Positions 55,106 through 64,000 of a DNA stretch of 64,000 nt are shown here, piece after piece. The first letter of the stretch is position 1. Each line of letters starts with the position of its first letter. The stretch comes from Hyphomicrobiales bacterium. Its GTDB lineage: Bacteria > Pseudomonadota > Alphaproteobacteria > Rhizobiales > Rhizobiaceae. The translations under genes and the position numbers were made by a program. The notes beneath the pieces were generated by a model. It did not search any database. It saw only the letters and a program-made list of their open reading frames with translations, and was not told the origin of the DNA. The DNA lies in the NCBI GenBank assembly GCA_900473685.1, contig UCNE01000015.1, positions 1-64,000 on the forward strand, given 5' to 3'.

Positions 55106-56107
<1,002 letters not shown>

Positions 56108-56126
56108 TCGACGGCTCCAATTGTTT

Positions 56127-56167
56127 CCGAACGGTGACGAAAGTTGTCGTTCGGTAACGTTTTATTG
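56127..56167 (+). terminator. hairpin terminator after the ABC operon
   Basis: CCGAACGGTGAC pairs with GTTGTCGTTCGG (56127-56154, GAAA loop, three wobble pairs), then TAACGTTTTATTG. It lies 20 bases after the ATPase stop. Confidence 0.6.
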
Positions 56168-56204
56168 TGCACCGCATCATCGGCTTGCGCTCCCCCGGGT
56201 TTTA

Positions 56205-56225
56205 ACATACGTATCTGTTTGTATA
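56205..56225. promoter_or_regulatory. candidate TetR/AcrR operator before acrA
   Basis: ACATACGTATCTGTTTGTATA contains the perfect 8-bp palindrome ATACGTAT (56207-56214) and a further GTTTGTAT half-site. It resembles the A/T-rich palindromes bound by AcrR/AmeR-type repressors and lies in the acrA promoter region. The TetR gene is at 60813. Confidence 0.4.
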
Positions 56226-56355
56226 ATTGATGCGTAGGCAGATCTTACCCGGATGACCTCCGTATCACGTTGATTTTTCATGAAACTCCAGCTGCAGCTG
56301 ATGTCTTGGAAAAGACAGTCAGCCGTGCGGCTGGTCTTTGCGTATGGAACCAAAG

Positions 56356-57615
56356 ATGCGGATGAACCGACCGATATTGGCTGCAACAGTGGCTGCCCTG
56401 GTGATCATTTCAGGTTGCCAGAAGGACGACAGCGAGAAGCAGGCGGCTCCGTCCTACCCGCCGCCGCAGGTCTCGGTGATCTCCACCAAGACCGAATCGC
56501 TACCGATCACCAACGACCTGCCGGGCCGCATTGCTGCAACCCGCATCTCGGAAGTGCGTCCGCGCGCCACCGGCATCGTCATCGAGCGTGTGTTCGAGCA
56601 GGGCTCGCATGTGAACGCCGGCGACGTGCTGTACCGGATTGATCCGGCTCCATTCCAGGTTCTGGTCGAGAGTGCCGAAGGCACGCTGCGCCGCGCGAAG
56701 GCCGTCCAGCTGCAGGCCAAGCAGGCAGCCGATCGCCAGGAGCAGTTGAAGAAGTCAGGTGTCGCCACCGGCCAGACCTACGATGACGCCATCGCGCAAC
56801 TGGCACAGGCCGACGCCGACGTGGCCATCGCCGAGGCAGGCCTCGCGACCGCCCAGCTCAATCTGCAATATACCAATGTCACGGCGCCGATCACCGGCCG
56901 TATCGGCCGCGCGCTGATCACCGAGGGTGCGCTGGTCAGCGCCAATGGCTCCGAGAACCTGGCGACGATCCAGCAGCTCGATCCTGTCTATGCCGACTTT
57001 ACCCAGTCCGCGACCGATCTCATCCGCCTGCGCAAGGCGCTGCAGGATGGTGCACTGGCAGGCGACAGGAACGAAGCCAAGGTCAATCTGGTCATGGATG
57101 ACGGCAGCGCCTATCCGCATGCCGGCAAGCTGCTGTTCTCGGAAGCTGCCGTCGACGAGACGACTGGCCAGGTCACATTGCGTGGCGAATTCCCCAATCC
57201 GGATGGCGATCTGCTGCCGGGCATGTATGTGCGCGTTATCATCGAACAGGGCGTCGAGAAGGATGCCATCGCCGTGCCGACCCAGGCCGTGCAGCGCGAT
57301 ACATCCGGCAATGCACAGGTCTATGTCGTCAAGGACGATAAGACGGCTGAACTGCGTACGGTGTCAGCCGGTCATGTTCTGGGCGATCAGTGGATCATCC
57401 GCAGCGGCCTGAAGGCCGGCGAGAAGATCATCGTCGAAGGCTTCCAGAAGGTTCGCCCGGGCGCGCCCGTCGAGCCGGCGGACTGGAAACCCGCCGATGC
57501 CCAGCCTGCCGGCGCAAAGCCAGCGGACGCGAAGCCTGCTGCTGATCAGGCCGGCACGGACGGCGCTGCCGCCAAGCCGGCGGAAGAGGCAAAGCCTGCC
57601 GAACAGGCGAAGTGA
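56356..57615 (+). CDS. acrA: AcrA-type RND efflux adaptor lipoprotein
   Basis: A 419-aa periplasmic adaptor. A lipoprotein signal (MRMNRPILAATVAALVIISG then Cys) is followed by the lipoyl domain (EVRPRATGIVIERVFEQGSH, around 65), an alpha-hairpin, the second lipoyl half (YTNVTAPITGRIGRALITEG), beta-barrel and membrane-proximal domains. The C-terminal ~50 residues are an Ala/Pro/Lys repeat (AKPADAKPAADQAG) that may reach into the periplasm. Several in-frame starts occur; this ATG has GGAAC upstream. Followed by acrB. Confidence 0.9.
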   Translation: MRMNRPILAATVAALVIISGCQKDDSEKQAAPSYPPPQVSVISTKTESLPITNDLPGRIAATRISEVRPRATGIVIERVFEQGSHVNAGDVLYRIDPAPFQVLVESAEGTLRRAKAVQLQAKQAADRQEQLKKSGVATGQTYDDAIAQLAQADADVAIAEAGLATAQLNLQYTNVTAPITGRIGRALITEGALVSANGSENLATIQQLDPVYADFTQSATDLIRLRKALQDGALAGDRNEAKVNLVMDDGSAYPHAGKLLFSEAAVDETTGQVTLRGEFPNPDGDLLPGMYVRVIIEQGVEKDAIAVPTQAVQRDTSGNAQVYVVKDDKTAELRTVSAGHVLGDQWIIRSGLKAGEKIIVEGFQKVRPGAPVEPADWKPADAQPAGAKPADAKPAADQAGTDGAAAKPAEEAKPAEQAK

Positions 57616-57626
57616 GGATCTGATCG

Positions 57627-60600
57627 ATGCCTAGTTTCTTTATCGACCGGCCGATCTTTGCGTGGGTCGTCGCGCTTTTCATCATGATCTCCGGTATCAT
57701 CGCGTTGCCGCTGCTGCCGATTTCGCAGTATCCCAACGTCGCGCCACCGCAGATCTCCATCAATACCAGCTATCCCGGTGCATCCTCGGAAGAGACCTAT
57801 CAGAGCGTGACGCGGCTCATCGAAAATGAGCTGAACGGCATCGAGGGCATGCAGTATTTCTCGTCGACGTCCAGTGCTGCGGGCAGTGTGTCGATCAACG
57901 TGACCTTCGCTCCGGGTACCGATTCCGGCGATGCGTCGATCGACGTGCAGAACCGCGTTCGCCGCGTCGAGGCGCGTCTGCCCGATGCCGTGCGTCAGCA
58001 GGGTATCGAGGTCGAAGAGGCCGGCTCCGGCTTCCTGATGATCCTTGCGCTCACATCCACGGACGGGTCCATGGATGCGGTTTCGCTCGGCGATTATCTG
58101 AGCCGCAACGTGCTCAATGAAATCCAGCGCGTCGAAGGCGTCGGCCGGGCGCAGATGTTTGCCACCGAGCGCGCCATGCGTATCTGGCTCGATCCGGACA
58201 AGATGCGTGGCTTCAACCTGACGGCCAGCGACATCAATGCCGCGATTACCGCACAGAACGCCCAGGTTGCGTCAGGCAGCATCGGCGCCCAGCCGAACCC
58301 GATCACGCAGCAGATCAGTGCGCCTGTCCTTATCAAGGGCCAGCTCACCTCGGCTGAAGAGTTCGGGGCGATCATCCTGCGTGCCAATCTTAACGGCGCC
58401 ACGGTTCGTCTGCGCGATGTTGCCCGCATCGAGATCGGCGGTCAGGACTACAGCTTCTCGACTCGCCTGAACGGCAAGCCGTCCGCGGCTATCGGCGTGC
58501 AGCTGACCCCAACCGGCAACGCGCTTGCCACCTCCACGGCCATCAAGGCGCGTATGGACGAACTGGCCACGTTCTTCCCGGCAGGCGTTGAGTACTCCGT
58601 GCCTTACGACACGTCGCCCTTCGTCGCGATCTCGATCGAAAAGGTTCTGCACACACTGCTTGAAGCGGTGGCGCTGGTGTTCCTGGTGATGTTCCTGTTC
58701 CTGCAGAACATCCGCTACACCATCATTCCAACGCTTGTCGTTCCCGTTGCTCTACTGGGTACATGCGCGGCCATGCTTGCCATGGGCTTCTCGATCAACG
58801 TCCTGACCATGTTCGGCATGGTGCTTGCGATCGGCATTCTCGTCGACGATGCGATCATCGTCGTCGAAAACGTCGAACGCATCATGTCCGAGGAAGGCTT
58901 GACGCCGAAAGAGGCGACACGCAAGGCGATGAAGCAGATCACCGGTGCCGTCATCGGCATCACGCTGGTTCTGTCGGCCGTGTTCATTCCGATGGCCTTC
59001 TTCCCCGGCGCCGTCGGCGTCATCTATCAGCAGTTCTCGCTGACCATGGTGGTTTCCATCCTGTTCTCGGCGCTGCTCGCTTTGACGCTGACGCCGGCCC
59101 TGTGCGCCAGCTTCCTCAAGCAGGTTCCAAAGGGCCATCATCACGCCAAGCGCGGCTTCTTCGGCCTGTTCAACCGCGGCTTCGACAAGGCATCGCATGG
59201 GTATAGCGGCTGGGTCGCTGGCATGGTGACGCGCACATGGCGCTTCATGCTGATCTATGTCGTTCTGCTGGGCGGGCTTGCCTATCTGTTCATGCAGCTG
59301 CCGTCGTCCTTCCTTCCGGATGAAGACCAGGGCTTCGTCATCGTCAGCATGCAGCTGCCGTCGGAAGCAACCGGAAACCGTACGACCGAGGTTATCGAGC
59401 AGACGGAAGCGATCTTCAGCAAGGAACCCGCTGTCGAACGGATCATCGCCATCAGCGGCTTCTCGTTCTCCGGTACTGGTCAGAACGCCGGCCTTGCCTT
59501 CGTGACGCTAAAGGATTGGTCGGAGCGTGGACCGAACGATGTTGCCTCCGTCATTGCCGGCCGGGCATCGGGCGCCATGTCGCAGATCAAGGATGCGATC
59601 AGCTTTGCGCTGTCGCCGCCGCCGATCCAGGGTCTCGGTACCTCCAATGGCTTCGAGTTCCGCCTGCAGGACCGTGGCGGCCAGGGGTCTGCGGCACTCG
59701 CCGCAGCACGTGATCAGCTTCTCAGCCTTGCGGCGCAAAGCCCGGTCATCTCGGGTGTTCGCGTCGATGGTTTGCCGGATGCAGCACAGGTCAATCTGCT
59801 GATCGACCGCGAAAAGGCCAACACGTTCGGTGTGACCTTCGCTGAGATCAACTCGACGATCTCGACCAATCTCGGTTCGTCCTATGTCAACGACTTCCCG
59901 AATGCCGGACGTCTGCAGCGTGTGACGGTGCAGGCTGACGAGAACCGGCGCATGCAGACGGCCGACCTTCTGAAGCTCAACGTGCGCAACAGCAATGACG
60001 GCATGGTGCCTCTGTCTGCTTTTGCCACGATCGAGTGGACGAGCGGCCCGACACAGACCGTCGGCTACAACGGCTATCCGTCCGTTCCGATCAGCGGCCA
60101 GGCCAATGCAGGCTATTCCTCCGGTGAAGCGATCGCCGAAATGGAACGTCTGTTCGGCCAGCTTCCGCCCGGCTTCGGCTACGAGTGGACGGGTCAGTCA
60201 CGTGAAGAAATCGCATCGGGCACACAGGCACCGCTTCTCGTGGCGTTGTCCTGCCTCTTGATCTTCCTGTGCCTGGCAGCTCTTTATGAAAGCTGGAGCA
60301 TCCCGGTCGCGGTGATGATGGTGGTTCCGCTTGGCGTCATCGGTGCGGTTCTGGCCGTGACCCTGCGCGACATGCCGAACGACGTGTACTTCAAGGTCGG
60401 CCTGATCGCGATCATCGGCCTATCGGCGAAGAACGCGATCCTGATCATCGAGTTCGCCAAGGAGCAGATGGAGGCCGGAAAGCCTTTGCTGGATGCCACC
60501 ATCGAGGCGGCGCATCTGCGCTTCCGTCCGATCCTGATGACCTCGCTGGCCTTCACCCTCGGCGTTCTGCCGCTGGCGATTGCCACCGGCGCAAGCTCCG

Positions 60601-60764
60601 GCAGCCAGCGCGCCATCGGTACCGGCGTCATGGGCGGCATGATCTCGGCGACGGTTCTGGCGATCTTCTTCGTGCCGGTCTTCTTCGTGTTCATCATGAA
60701 GCTGTTCCGTAGAACGACGCTGAAGCCGATCGGTGCGGATACGGCGGTCACACCGGCGGAATAA
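57627..60764 (+). CDS. acrB: AcrB-type RND multidrug efflux pump
   Basis: A 1045-aa HAE1-family pump. SFFIDRPIFAWVVALFIMIS begins helix 1; helix 4 has GILVDDAIIVVENVERIMSE (around residue 405, two Asp of the proton relay); helix 10 region has GLSAKNAILIIEFAKEQME (around 930, Lys) . Periplasmic porter and docking domains lie between. It exports drugs and other hydrophobic compounds together with AcrA and an outer-membrane channel encoded elsewhere. Followed by a terminator hairpin and its TetR regulator. Confidence 0.95.
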   Translation: MPSFFIDRPIFAWVVALFIMISGIIALPLLPISQYPNVAPPQISINTSYPGASSEETYQSVTRLIENELNGIEGMQYFSSTSSAAGSVSINVTFAPGTDSGDASIDVQNRVRRVEARLPDAVRQQGIEVEEAGSGFLMILALTSTDGSMDAVSLGDYLSRNVLNEIQRVEGVGRAQMFATERAMRIWLDPDKMRGFNLTASDINAAITAQNAQVASGSIGAQPNPITQQISAPVLIKGQLTSAEEFGAIILRANLNGATVRLRDVARIEIGGQDYSFSTRLNGKPSAAIGVQLTPTGNALATSTAIKARMDELATFFPAGVEYSVPYDTSPFVAISIEKVLHTLLEAVALVFLVMFLFLQNIRYTIIPTLVVPVALLGTCAAMLAMGFSINVLTMFGMVLAIGILVDDAIIVVENVERIMSEEGLTPKEATRKAMKQITGAVIGITLVLSAVFIPMAFFPGAVGVIYQQFSLTMVVSILFSALLALTLTPALCASFLKQVPKGHHHAKRGFFGLFNRGFDKASHGYSGWVAGMVTRTWRFMLIYVVLLGGLAYLFMQLPSSFLPDEDQGFVIVSMQLPSEATGNRTTEVIEQTEAIFSKEPAVERIIAISGFSFSGTGQNAGLAFVTLKDWSERGPNDVASVIAGRASGAMSQIKDAISFALSPPPIQGLGTSNGFEFRLQDRGGQGSAALAAARDQLLSLAAQSPVISGVRVDGLPDAAQVNLLIDREKANTFGVTFAEINSTISTNLGSSYVNDFPNAGRLQRVTVQADENRRMQTADLLKLNVRNSNDGMVPLSAFATIEWTSGPTQTVGYNGYPSVPISGQANAGYSSGEAIAEMERLFGQLPPGFGYEWTGQSREEIASGTQAPLLVALSCLLIFLCLAALYESWSIPVAVMMVVPLGVIGAVLAVTLRDMPNDVYFKVGLIAIIGLSAKNAILIIEFAKEQMEAGKPLLDATIEAAHLRFRPILMTSLAFTLGVLPLAIATGASSGSQRAIGTGVMGGMISATVLAIFFVPVFFVFIMKLFRRTTLKPIGADTAVTPAE

Positions 60765-60771
60765 TGGAGAC

Positions 60772-60796
60772 GGCCCGCCGGAAGGCGGGCCTTTTC
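60772..60796 (+). terminator. Rho-independent terminator between acrB and acrR
   Basis: GGCCCGCC (60772-60779) pairs with GGCGGGCC (60784-60791), loop GGAA, then TTTTCT. It lies seven bases after the acrB stop and 17 before the tetR-family start; partial read-through may still express the regulator. Confidence 0.75.
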
Positions 60797-60812
60797 TGCC
60801 TGAGGAGGCGTC

Positions 60813-61448
60813 ATGCGTAGAACAAAGGCCGAAGCGGAAGAGACCCGCAACAGCATTCTGAGCGCTGCGGAACGGGTTTTCTTCGAGAAGGGCGTTTCGA
60901 CTGCATCGCTCGATGATGTCGCCAAGGCGGCCGGCGTAACGCGCGGCGCCATCTACTGGCATTTTTCCAACAAGACCGATTTGTTTCTCGAACTCTACAA
61001 CACGGTCAACCTGCCTCTGGAAGACATGATCACCCGCGAGGTCGAGCGGCCGGCGGCCGAGGTGCTTTGCTATATCGAGAAATCAGCTGGACACTGGCTC
61101 GACGAACTGGCTGCGGACGAGCACCGCCAGCGCATTTTTACCATTCTCCTGCGCTGCCCATATGGCGACGATCTATTGCCGGTTCTGGAAAAGCAGCAGG
61201 AAGTGGACGATCGCCACACGGTGATGCTCGATAATGCCTTTGCCAAGGCAAAGAGCGAAGGTTTTCTCAATGGAAACTGGACGCCACAATCGGCCACCAA
61301 GGCCCTACGCTGGATGATGGAAGGGCTTTGCAGCGACTGGCTCCTCTTCGGCCGCCGCTTTGATCTGGCAGCCGAAGGCAAGGACGGGCTGAAAAGGCTC
61401 TTCGGCAGTTTCCGCCAGATTTCGGCCACCGCGGAAGTGCCGGGATAA
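60813..61448 (+). CDS. acrR: TetR/AcrR family repressor
   Basis: A 211-aa repressor. The HTH lies in residues 10-56 (ILSAAERVFFEKGVSTASLD, KAAGVTRGAIYWHFSNKTDL) and an AcrR-type C-terminal ligand domain follows (~80-205). It most likely represses acrAB and responds to pump substrates. GAGGAGG ribosome binding site. It is unusual in being downstream of the pump on the same strand rather than divergent from acrA. Confidence 0.9.
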   Translation: MRRTKAEAEETRNSILSAAERVFFEKGVSTASLDDVAKAAGVTRGAIYWHFSNKTDLFLELYNTVNLPLEDMITREVERPAAEVLCYIEKSAGHWLDELAADEHRQRIFTILLRCPYGDDLLPVLEKQQEVDDRHTVMLDNAFAKAKSEGFLNGNWTPQSATKALRWMMEGLCSDWLLFGRRFDLAAEGKDGLKRLFGSFRQISATAEVPG

Positions 61449-61534
61449 GTCGCGTTTCAGACGGGCGAAAATCAGCGGCTGTTGGCCGATCAGCGTCATA
61501 CTGCGCCCTGTGCCCGATAATTGGCCTTGGCTTC

Positions 61535-61562
61535 GCTGCCGGGGATATCCACCACCGGCAGC
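61535..61562. repeat. inverted repeat between convergent tetR and SDR genes
   Basis: GCTGCCGG (61535-61542) pairs with CCGGCAGC (61555-61562), 8 bp, 12-nt loop, without a T-run on either side. It may act as a weak bidirectional terminator between the convergent genes. Confidence 0.4.
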
Positions 61563-61575
61563 GCCACATGCTATG

Positions 61576-62349
61576 TCATTTTGTTGTGTAACCACCATTC
61601 ACGAGTATCGTCTGGCCAGTCATCCACCAGCCTTCCGAAACCATGAAGCGGATGTAGGGAACAATATCCTCAATGTCGGTCAGCCCAGTCTTGGAAAGCT
61701 TCGACAATGCGGCCGCCGATCGATGGTAGGCAACGGCGTCTTCACCCTCGGCCGGGTAGAAGAAGGGGGTGTCCATCGGCCCTGGACCAATTGCGGTGAC
61801 GGAAATGCCGCGCTCGCCAAACTCCTTCGAAGCTGCGCGGGTAAAATGTTCGACCGGGGCCTTGGTTCCAGCATAGGCCGCATAGAAGGGAGTGAAGGCT
61901 CCCAGTAACGACGTTACCAGCGTGCAGATTTTGCCGTTGTCATTGAGGTTCCTGCCGGCTTCCTTGAGAAAGAAGAAGGCGGATTTGGCATTGATGGCGC
62001 TGATCTCATCATACTCCATCTCGGAAATCTCGAGGATCGGCTTTTTCAGCACCTTGCCGACCGTATTGATTGCAATGTCCGGGCGTCCTATCGCTGCGAC
62101 GGTATCGGCGAAGAGTGTCTCCATCGCTGCCGCTGTTGTCAGGTCCGCCTGGAAGGCAACGGCTTCGGCGCCGGCAGCCTTTACTGCGGCCAGGGTCTTT
62201 TCCGCTTCGAGCTTCGTTCCGGCGCTGTTGTAGTGAATTGCGATGGCTTTCGCGCCGTGCTGGGCGAGATCCCGGGCAATGAGCCCGCCAAGATTCTTCG
62301 CGCCTCCGGCGATGAGGACGGTTTTGCCTCTTATGCTGTGATCGGTCAT
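61576..62349 (-). CDS. short-chain dehydrogenase/reductase
   Basis: A 257-aa classical SDR. Cofactor motif GGAKNLGGLIARDLAQHG (around residue 17), INTVG (around 90) and catalytic Ser-Tyr-Lys: Ser in VTSLLGAF, Tyr/Lys in YAAYAGTKAPVEHF (around 155-159). C-terminal VNGGYTTK is standard. The start at 62349 has GGAGG upstream; the longer frame is not family-like. Divergent from a LysR gene that probably controls it. Substrate unknown. Confidence 0.88.
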   Translation of the reverse strand: MTDHSIRGKTVLIAGGAKNLGGLIARDLAQHGAKAIAIHYNSAGTKLEAEKTLAAVKAAGAEAVAFQADLTTAAAMETLFADTVAAIGRPDIAINTVGKVLKKPILEISEMEYDEISAINAKSAFFFLKEAGRNLNDNGKICTLVTSLLGAFTPFYAAYAGTKAPVEHFTRAASKEFGERGISVTAIGPGPMDTPFFYPAEGEDAVAYHRSAAALSKLSKTGLTDIEDIVPYIRFMVSEGWWMTGQTILVNGGYTTK

Positions 62350-62437
62350 GGCATTGGCCTCCTGATGCGCAACTGCGTCTGCAGCCGCTTTCAGGTTGGG
62401 AGGATATCGTCTAGAAATGATCGATAAAGAGAGATAT

Positions 62438-62456
62438 TCTGACATCATTTGTCAGA
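62438..62456. promoter_or_regulatory. palindromic operator candidate between SDR and LysR genes
   Basis: TCTGACA-TCATT-TGTCAGA is a 7-bp perfect inverted repeat directly before the LysR ATG at 62458, 89 bases before the SDR start. A third TGACAGACA-like half follows at once. The T-N11-A pattern fits a LysR-type site with autoregulation. Confidence 0.7.
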
Positions 62457-62457
62457 A

Positions 62458-63384
62458 ATGACAGACAATCGGAGGTTCGTTCTGGACCGTATAGACCTGT
62501 TTCGCATCTTTGCCCGTGTTGTGGAATGTTCGAGCTTTACCCGGGCAGGAGACACGCTGGGTCTGCCGCGCTCCTCGGTATCGGCGGCTGTGCAGGAACT
62601 TGAAGCTCGTGTGGGCGCGCGCCTCCTTCACCGCACGACCCGCAAGGTTGCGCCGACGCAGGACGGCGCCGCGTTCTACGAACGCTGCGTGCGCCTTGTC
62701 GATGATGTGGCGGAAACGGAAAGCCTTTTCCGGCGGACGGAGGCGCAGCTTTCGGGAACTCTCAGGGTCGATGTCCCAGGGCGTATCGGTCGCCTCATCC
62801 TTGCTCCGGCACTGCCTGAATTCCTTGAGCGCTTCCCGCAGATCAACATCGATCTCGGTGTCACCGACCGCGCCGTCAACCTCATCGAGGGCAGTATCGA
62901 CTGCGTCTTGCGCGTTGGGCCGCTGGTTGATTCCGGATTGATTGCCCGCCCTGTTGGAGAGTTGGAACTGATCAATGTAGCGAGCGCCGCTTACCTGGAG
63001 CGAAACGGCACTCCTGAAAAACCGGCCGATCTCAGCACGCATTGCATCGTAAACTATGCTTCGCCCTCCAGCGGGCGTCTCGAAGATTGGGAATGGGTGG
63101 AGAGCGGTGATCTGCGCAGCATGCCGATACGGGGCCGGGTCAGTGCCAATGGTGCCGAAGCCTACATCGCCTGCTGCCTTGCCGGGCTCGGCCTGATTCA
63201 GATTCCGGCCTATGATGTCCGGTATCACCTCGAATCCGGCGAACTCATAGAAGTTATGCCGGATTACCGGGCCGCACCGATGCCGATGACGTTGCTCTAT
63301 CCGCACCGCCAGCATCTCTCCCGCCGCCTTCAAGTTTTCGTCGACTGGTTCGAGATGCTGCTCAGGCAGAAGCTTTTGTCTTGA
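62458..63384 (+). CDS. LysR family transcriptional regulator
   Basis: A 308-aa regulator: N-terminal winged HTH (RIDLFRIFARVVECSSFTRA, GLPRSSVSAAVQELEARVGA, residues ~9-70) and a LysR substrate-binding domain (~95-300). It likely controls the divergent SDR gene. The only ATG near is at 62458, but family members usually start MDRIDLF; the equivalent here is a CTG codon at 62482 with a perfect GGAGG six bases upstream, so initiation may be at CTG. Convergent with polA. Confidence 0.88.
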   Translation: MTDNRRFVLDRIDLFRIFARVVECSSFTRAGDTLGLPRSSVSAAVQELEARVGARLLHRTTRKVAPTQDGAAFYERCVRLVDDVAETESLFRRTEAQLSGTLRVDVPGRIGRLILAPALPEFLERFPQINIDLGVTDRAVNLIEGSIDCVLRVGPLVDSGLIARPVGELELINVASAAYLERNGTPEKPADLSTHCIVNYASPSSGRLEDWEWVESGDLRSMPIRGRVSANGAEAYIACCLAGLGLIQIPAYDVRYHLESGELIEVMPDYRAAPMPMTLLYPHRQHLSRRLQVFVDWFEMLLRQKLLS

Positions 63385-63396
63385 CGCTCGGCAGCG

Positions 63397-64000
63397 TCAG
63401 TGCGCCTCATCCCAATTGTGTGCAGCCCGTGCATCGACCTTGAGCGGCACCTTCATATCCAGCGCTGGCATGGCTGCGTTCTCCATGACCGAGACGATCA
63501 GCGGGATGGAACGTTCGACATCGGCATCTTCGACCTCGAAGATCAGTTCGTCATGCACCTGCAAAAGCATGCGCGCGCGGGCCGAAAGCCCTGCCTGTTC
63601 GAGTGCAGGCTCCATCTTCACCATCGCGCGGCGGATGATATCGGCGGCCGAGCCCTGGATCGGTGCGTTGATCGCGGCGCGTTCGTTGAAGGCGCGGTGC
63701 GACGGGTTGGACGAGCGGATATCCGGATAGTGCGCCCGGCGGCCGAAGATGGTTTCGACATAACCATTCTCACGGGCAAACGCCTTGGTGCTTTCCATAT
63801 AGTCGCGGATGCCGGGGAAGCGTTCAAAATACTTCTTGATGTAGTCGCCCGCTTCCGAGCGTTCGATCGACAGCTGATTGGCAAGGCCGAAGGCGGAGAT
63901 GCCATAGATGATGCCGAAATTGATCGCCTTGGCACGTCGGCGGATTTCGCTCGGCATGCCCTCGACCGGCACACCGAACATTTCCGACGCCGTCATCGCA
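63397..64000 (-). CDS. polA: DNA polymerase I, C-terminal part (cut by window edge)
   Basis: The last ~200 residues of DNA polymerase I, open to the right edge of the window. Polymerase motif B (O helix) is RRRAKAINFGIIYGISAFGL, with Lys and Tyr for dNTP binding. Motif C is LLQVHDELIFEV with the His-Asp-Glu of the metal site. The 5'-nuclease and 3'-5' exonuclease regions lie outside the window. The stop is 12 bases from the LysR stop on the other strand. It repairs DNA and processes Okazaki fragments. Confidence 0.96.
   Translation of the reverse strand, partial: AMTASEMFGVPVEGMPSEIRRRAKAINFGIIYGISAFGLANQLSIERSEAGDYIKKYFERFPGIRDYMESTKAFARENGYVETIFGRRAHYPDIRSSNPSHRAFNERAAINAPIQGSAADIIRRAMVKMEPALEQAGLSARARMLLQVHDELIFEVEDADVERSIPLIVSVMENAAMPALDMKVPLKVDARAAHNWDEAH

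Overview
The window is chromosomal DNA from an alphaproteobacterium, almost certainly a member of the Rhizobiaceae (Rhizobium/Agrobacterium/Neorhizobium group). The evidence is the fixNOQP-fixGHIS arrangement with an adjacent FnrN-type regulator and TTGAT-N4-ATCAA boxes, a DUF982 protein, the kdp operon layout, a mosaic palindromic intergenic element like those of rhizobia, and uniformly high-GC codon use. I saw no tRNA or rRNA gene, CRISPR array or insertion sequence. All genes appear intact; the only truncated one is polA, cut by the right edge.

Region by region. (1) 1-1.7 kb: small hypothetical genes and a plus-strand terminator with no obvious gene before it. (2) 1.7-6.5 kb, minus strand: a tightly coupled RiPP-like operon, XRE regulator - SARP-like/TPR regulator - 71-aa peptide - YcaO - TfuA - 83-aa protein. 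This is the best candidate for an undescribed system. (3) 6.7-17.6 kb: a microaerobic respiration block with hemN, ccoNOQP (cbb3 oxidase), ccoGHIS (assembly), a hemerythrin-like protein and fnrN. Three FNR/FixK boxes sit 80-94 bp before their start codons. (4) 17.8-22.1 kb: an RND efflux pair. (5) 22.2-24.5 kb: a ParB-like protein coupled to a SulP anion transporter. (6) 24.7-31.1 kb: a secreted His-rich protein, then an operon of a FecR-TPR-outer-membrane-barrel fusion and a CHASE2 nucleotide cyclase. (7) 31.5-39.9 kb: the kdp potassium uptake operon kdpFABC-DE with two additional tiny membrane proteins. (8) 39.9-42.5 kb: an aminotransferase, a YheO/DauR-type regulator and a CysZ/EI24-like membrane protein. 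(9) 42.6-56.1 kb: an amino-sugar (GlcNAc/MurNAc) catabolic island with amidase, ROK kinase, CutC, NagA, SIS deaminase, GntR regulator, BadF-type kinase, MurQ, and an ABC sugar importer with a Gfo/Idh/MocA oxidoreductase. (10) 56.3-61.4 kb: an AcrAB-type RND pump with its TetR regulator. (11) 61.6-63.4 kb: a divergent SDR/LysR pair. (12) the 3' end of polA.

How the genes work together. In low oxygen FnrN would switch on hemN (oxygen-independent haem synthesis), the high-affinity oxidase and its copper/redox assembly factors. In the amino-sugar island the ABC system would import peptidoglycan or chitin-derived sugars, the kinases would phosphorylate them, MurQ would remove the lactyl ether, NagA would deacetylate and the SIS enzyme would deaminate to fructose-6-phosphate. 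A GntR regulator with two matching operator copies in the divergent promoter region probably controls both operons. In the YcaO-TfuA operon the two enzymes would plausibly thioamidate the backbone of the small peptide encoded just upstream. That last function is inferred, not shown.
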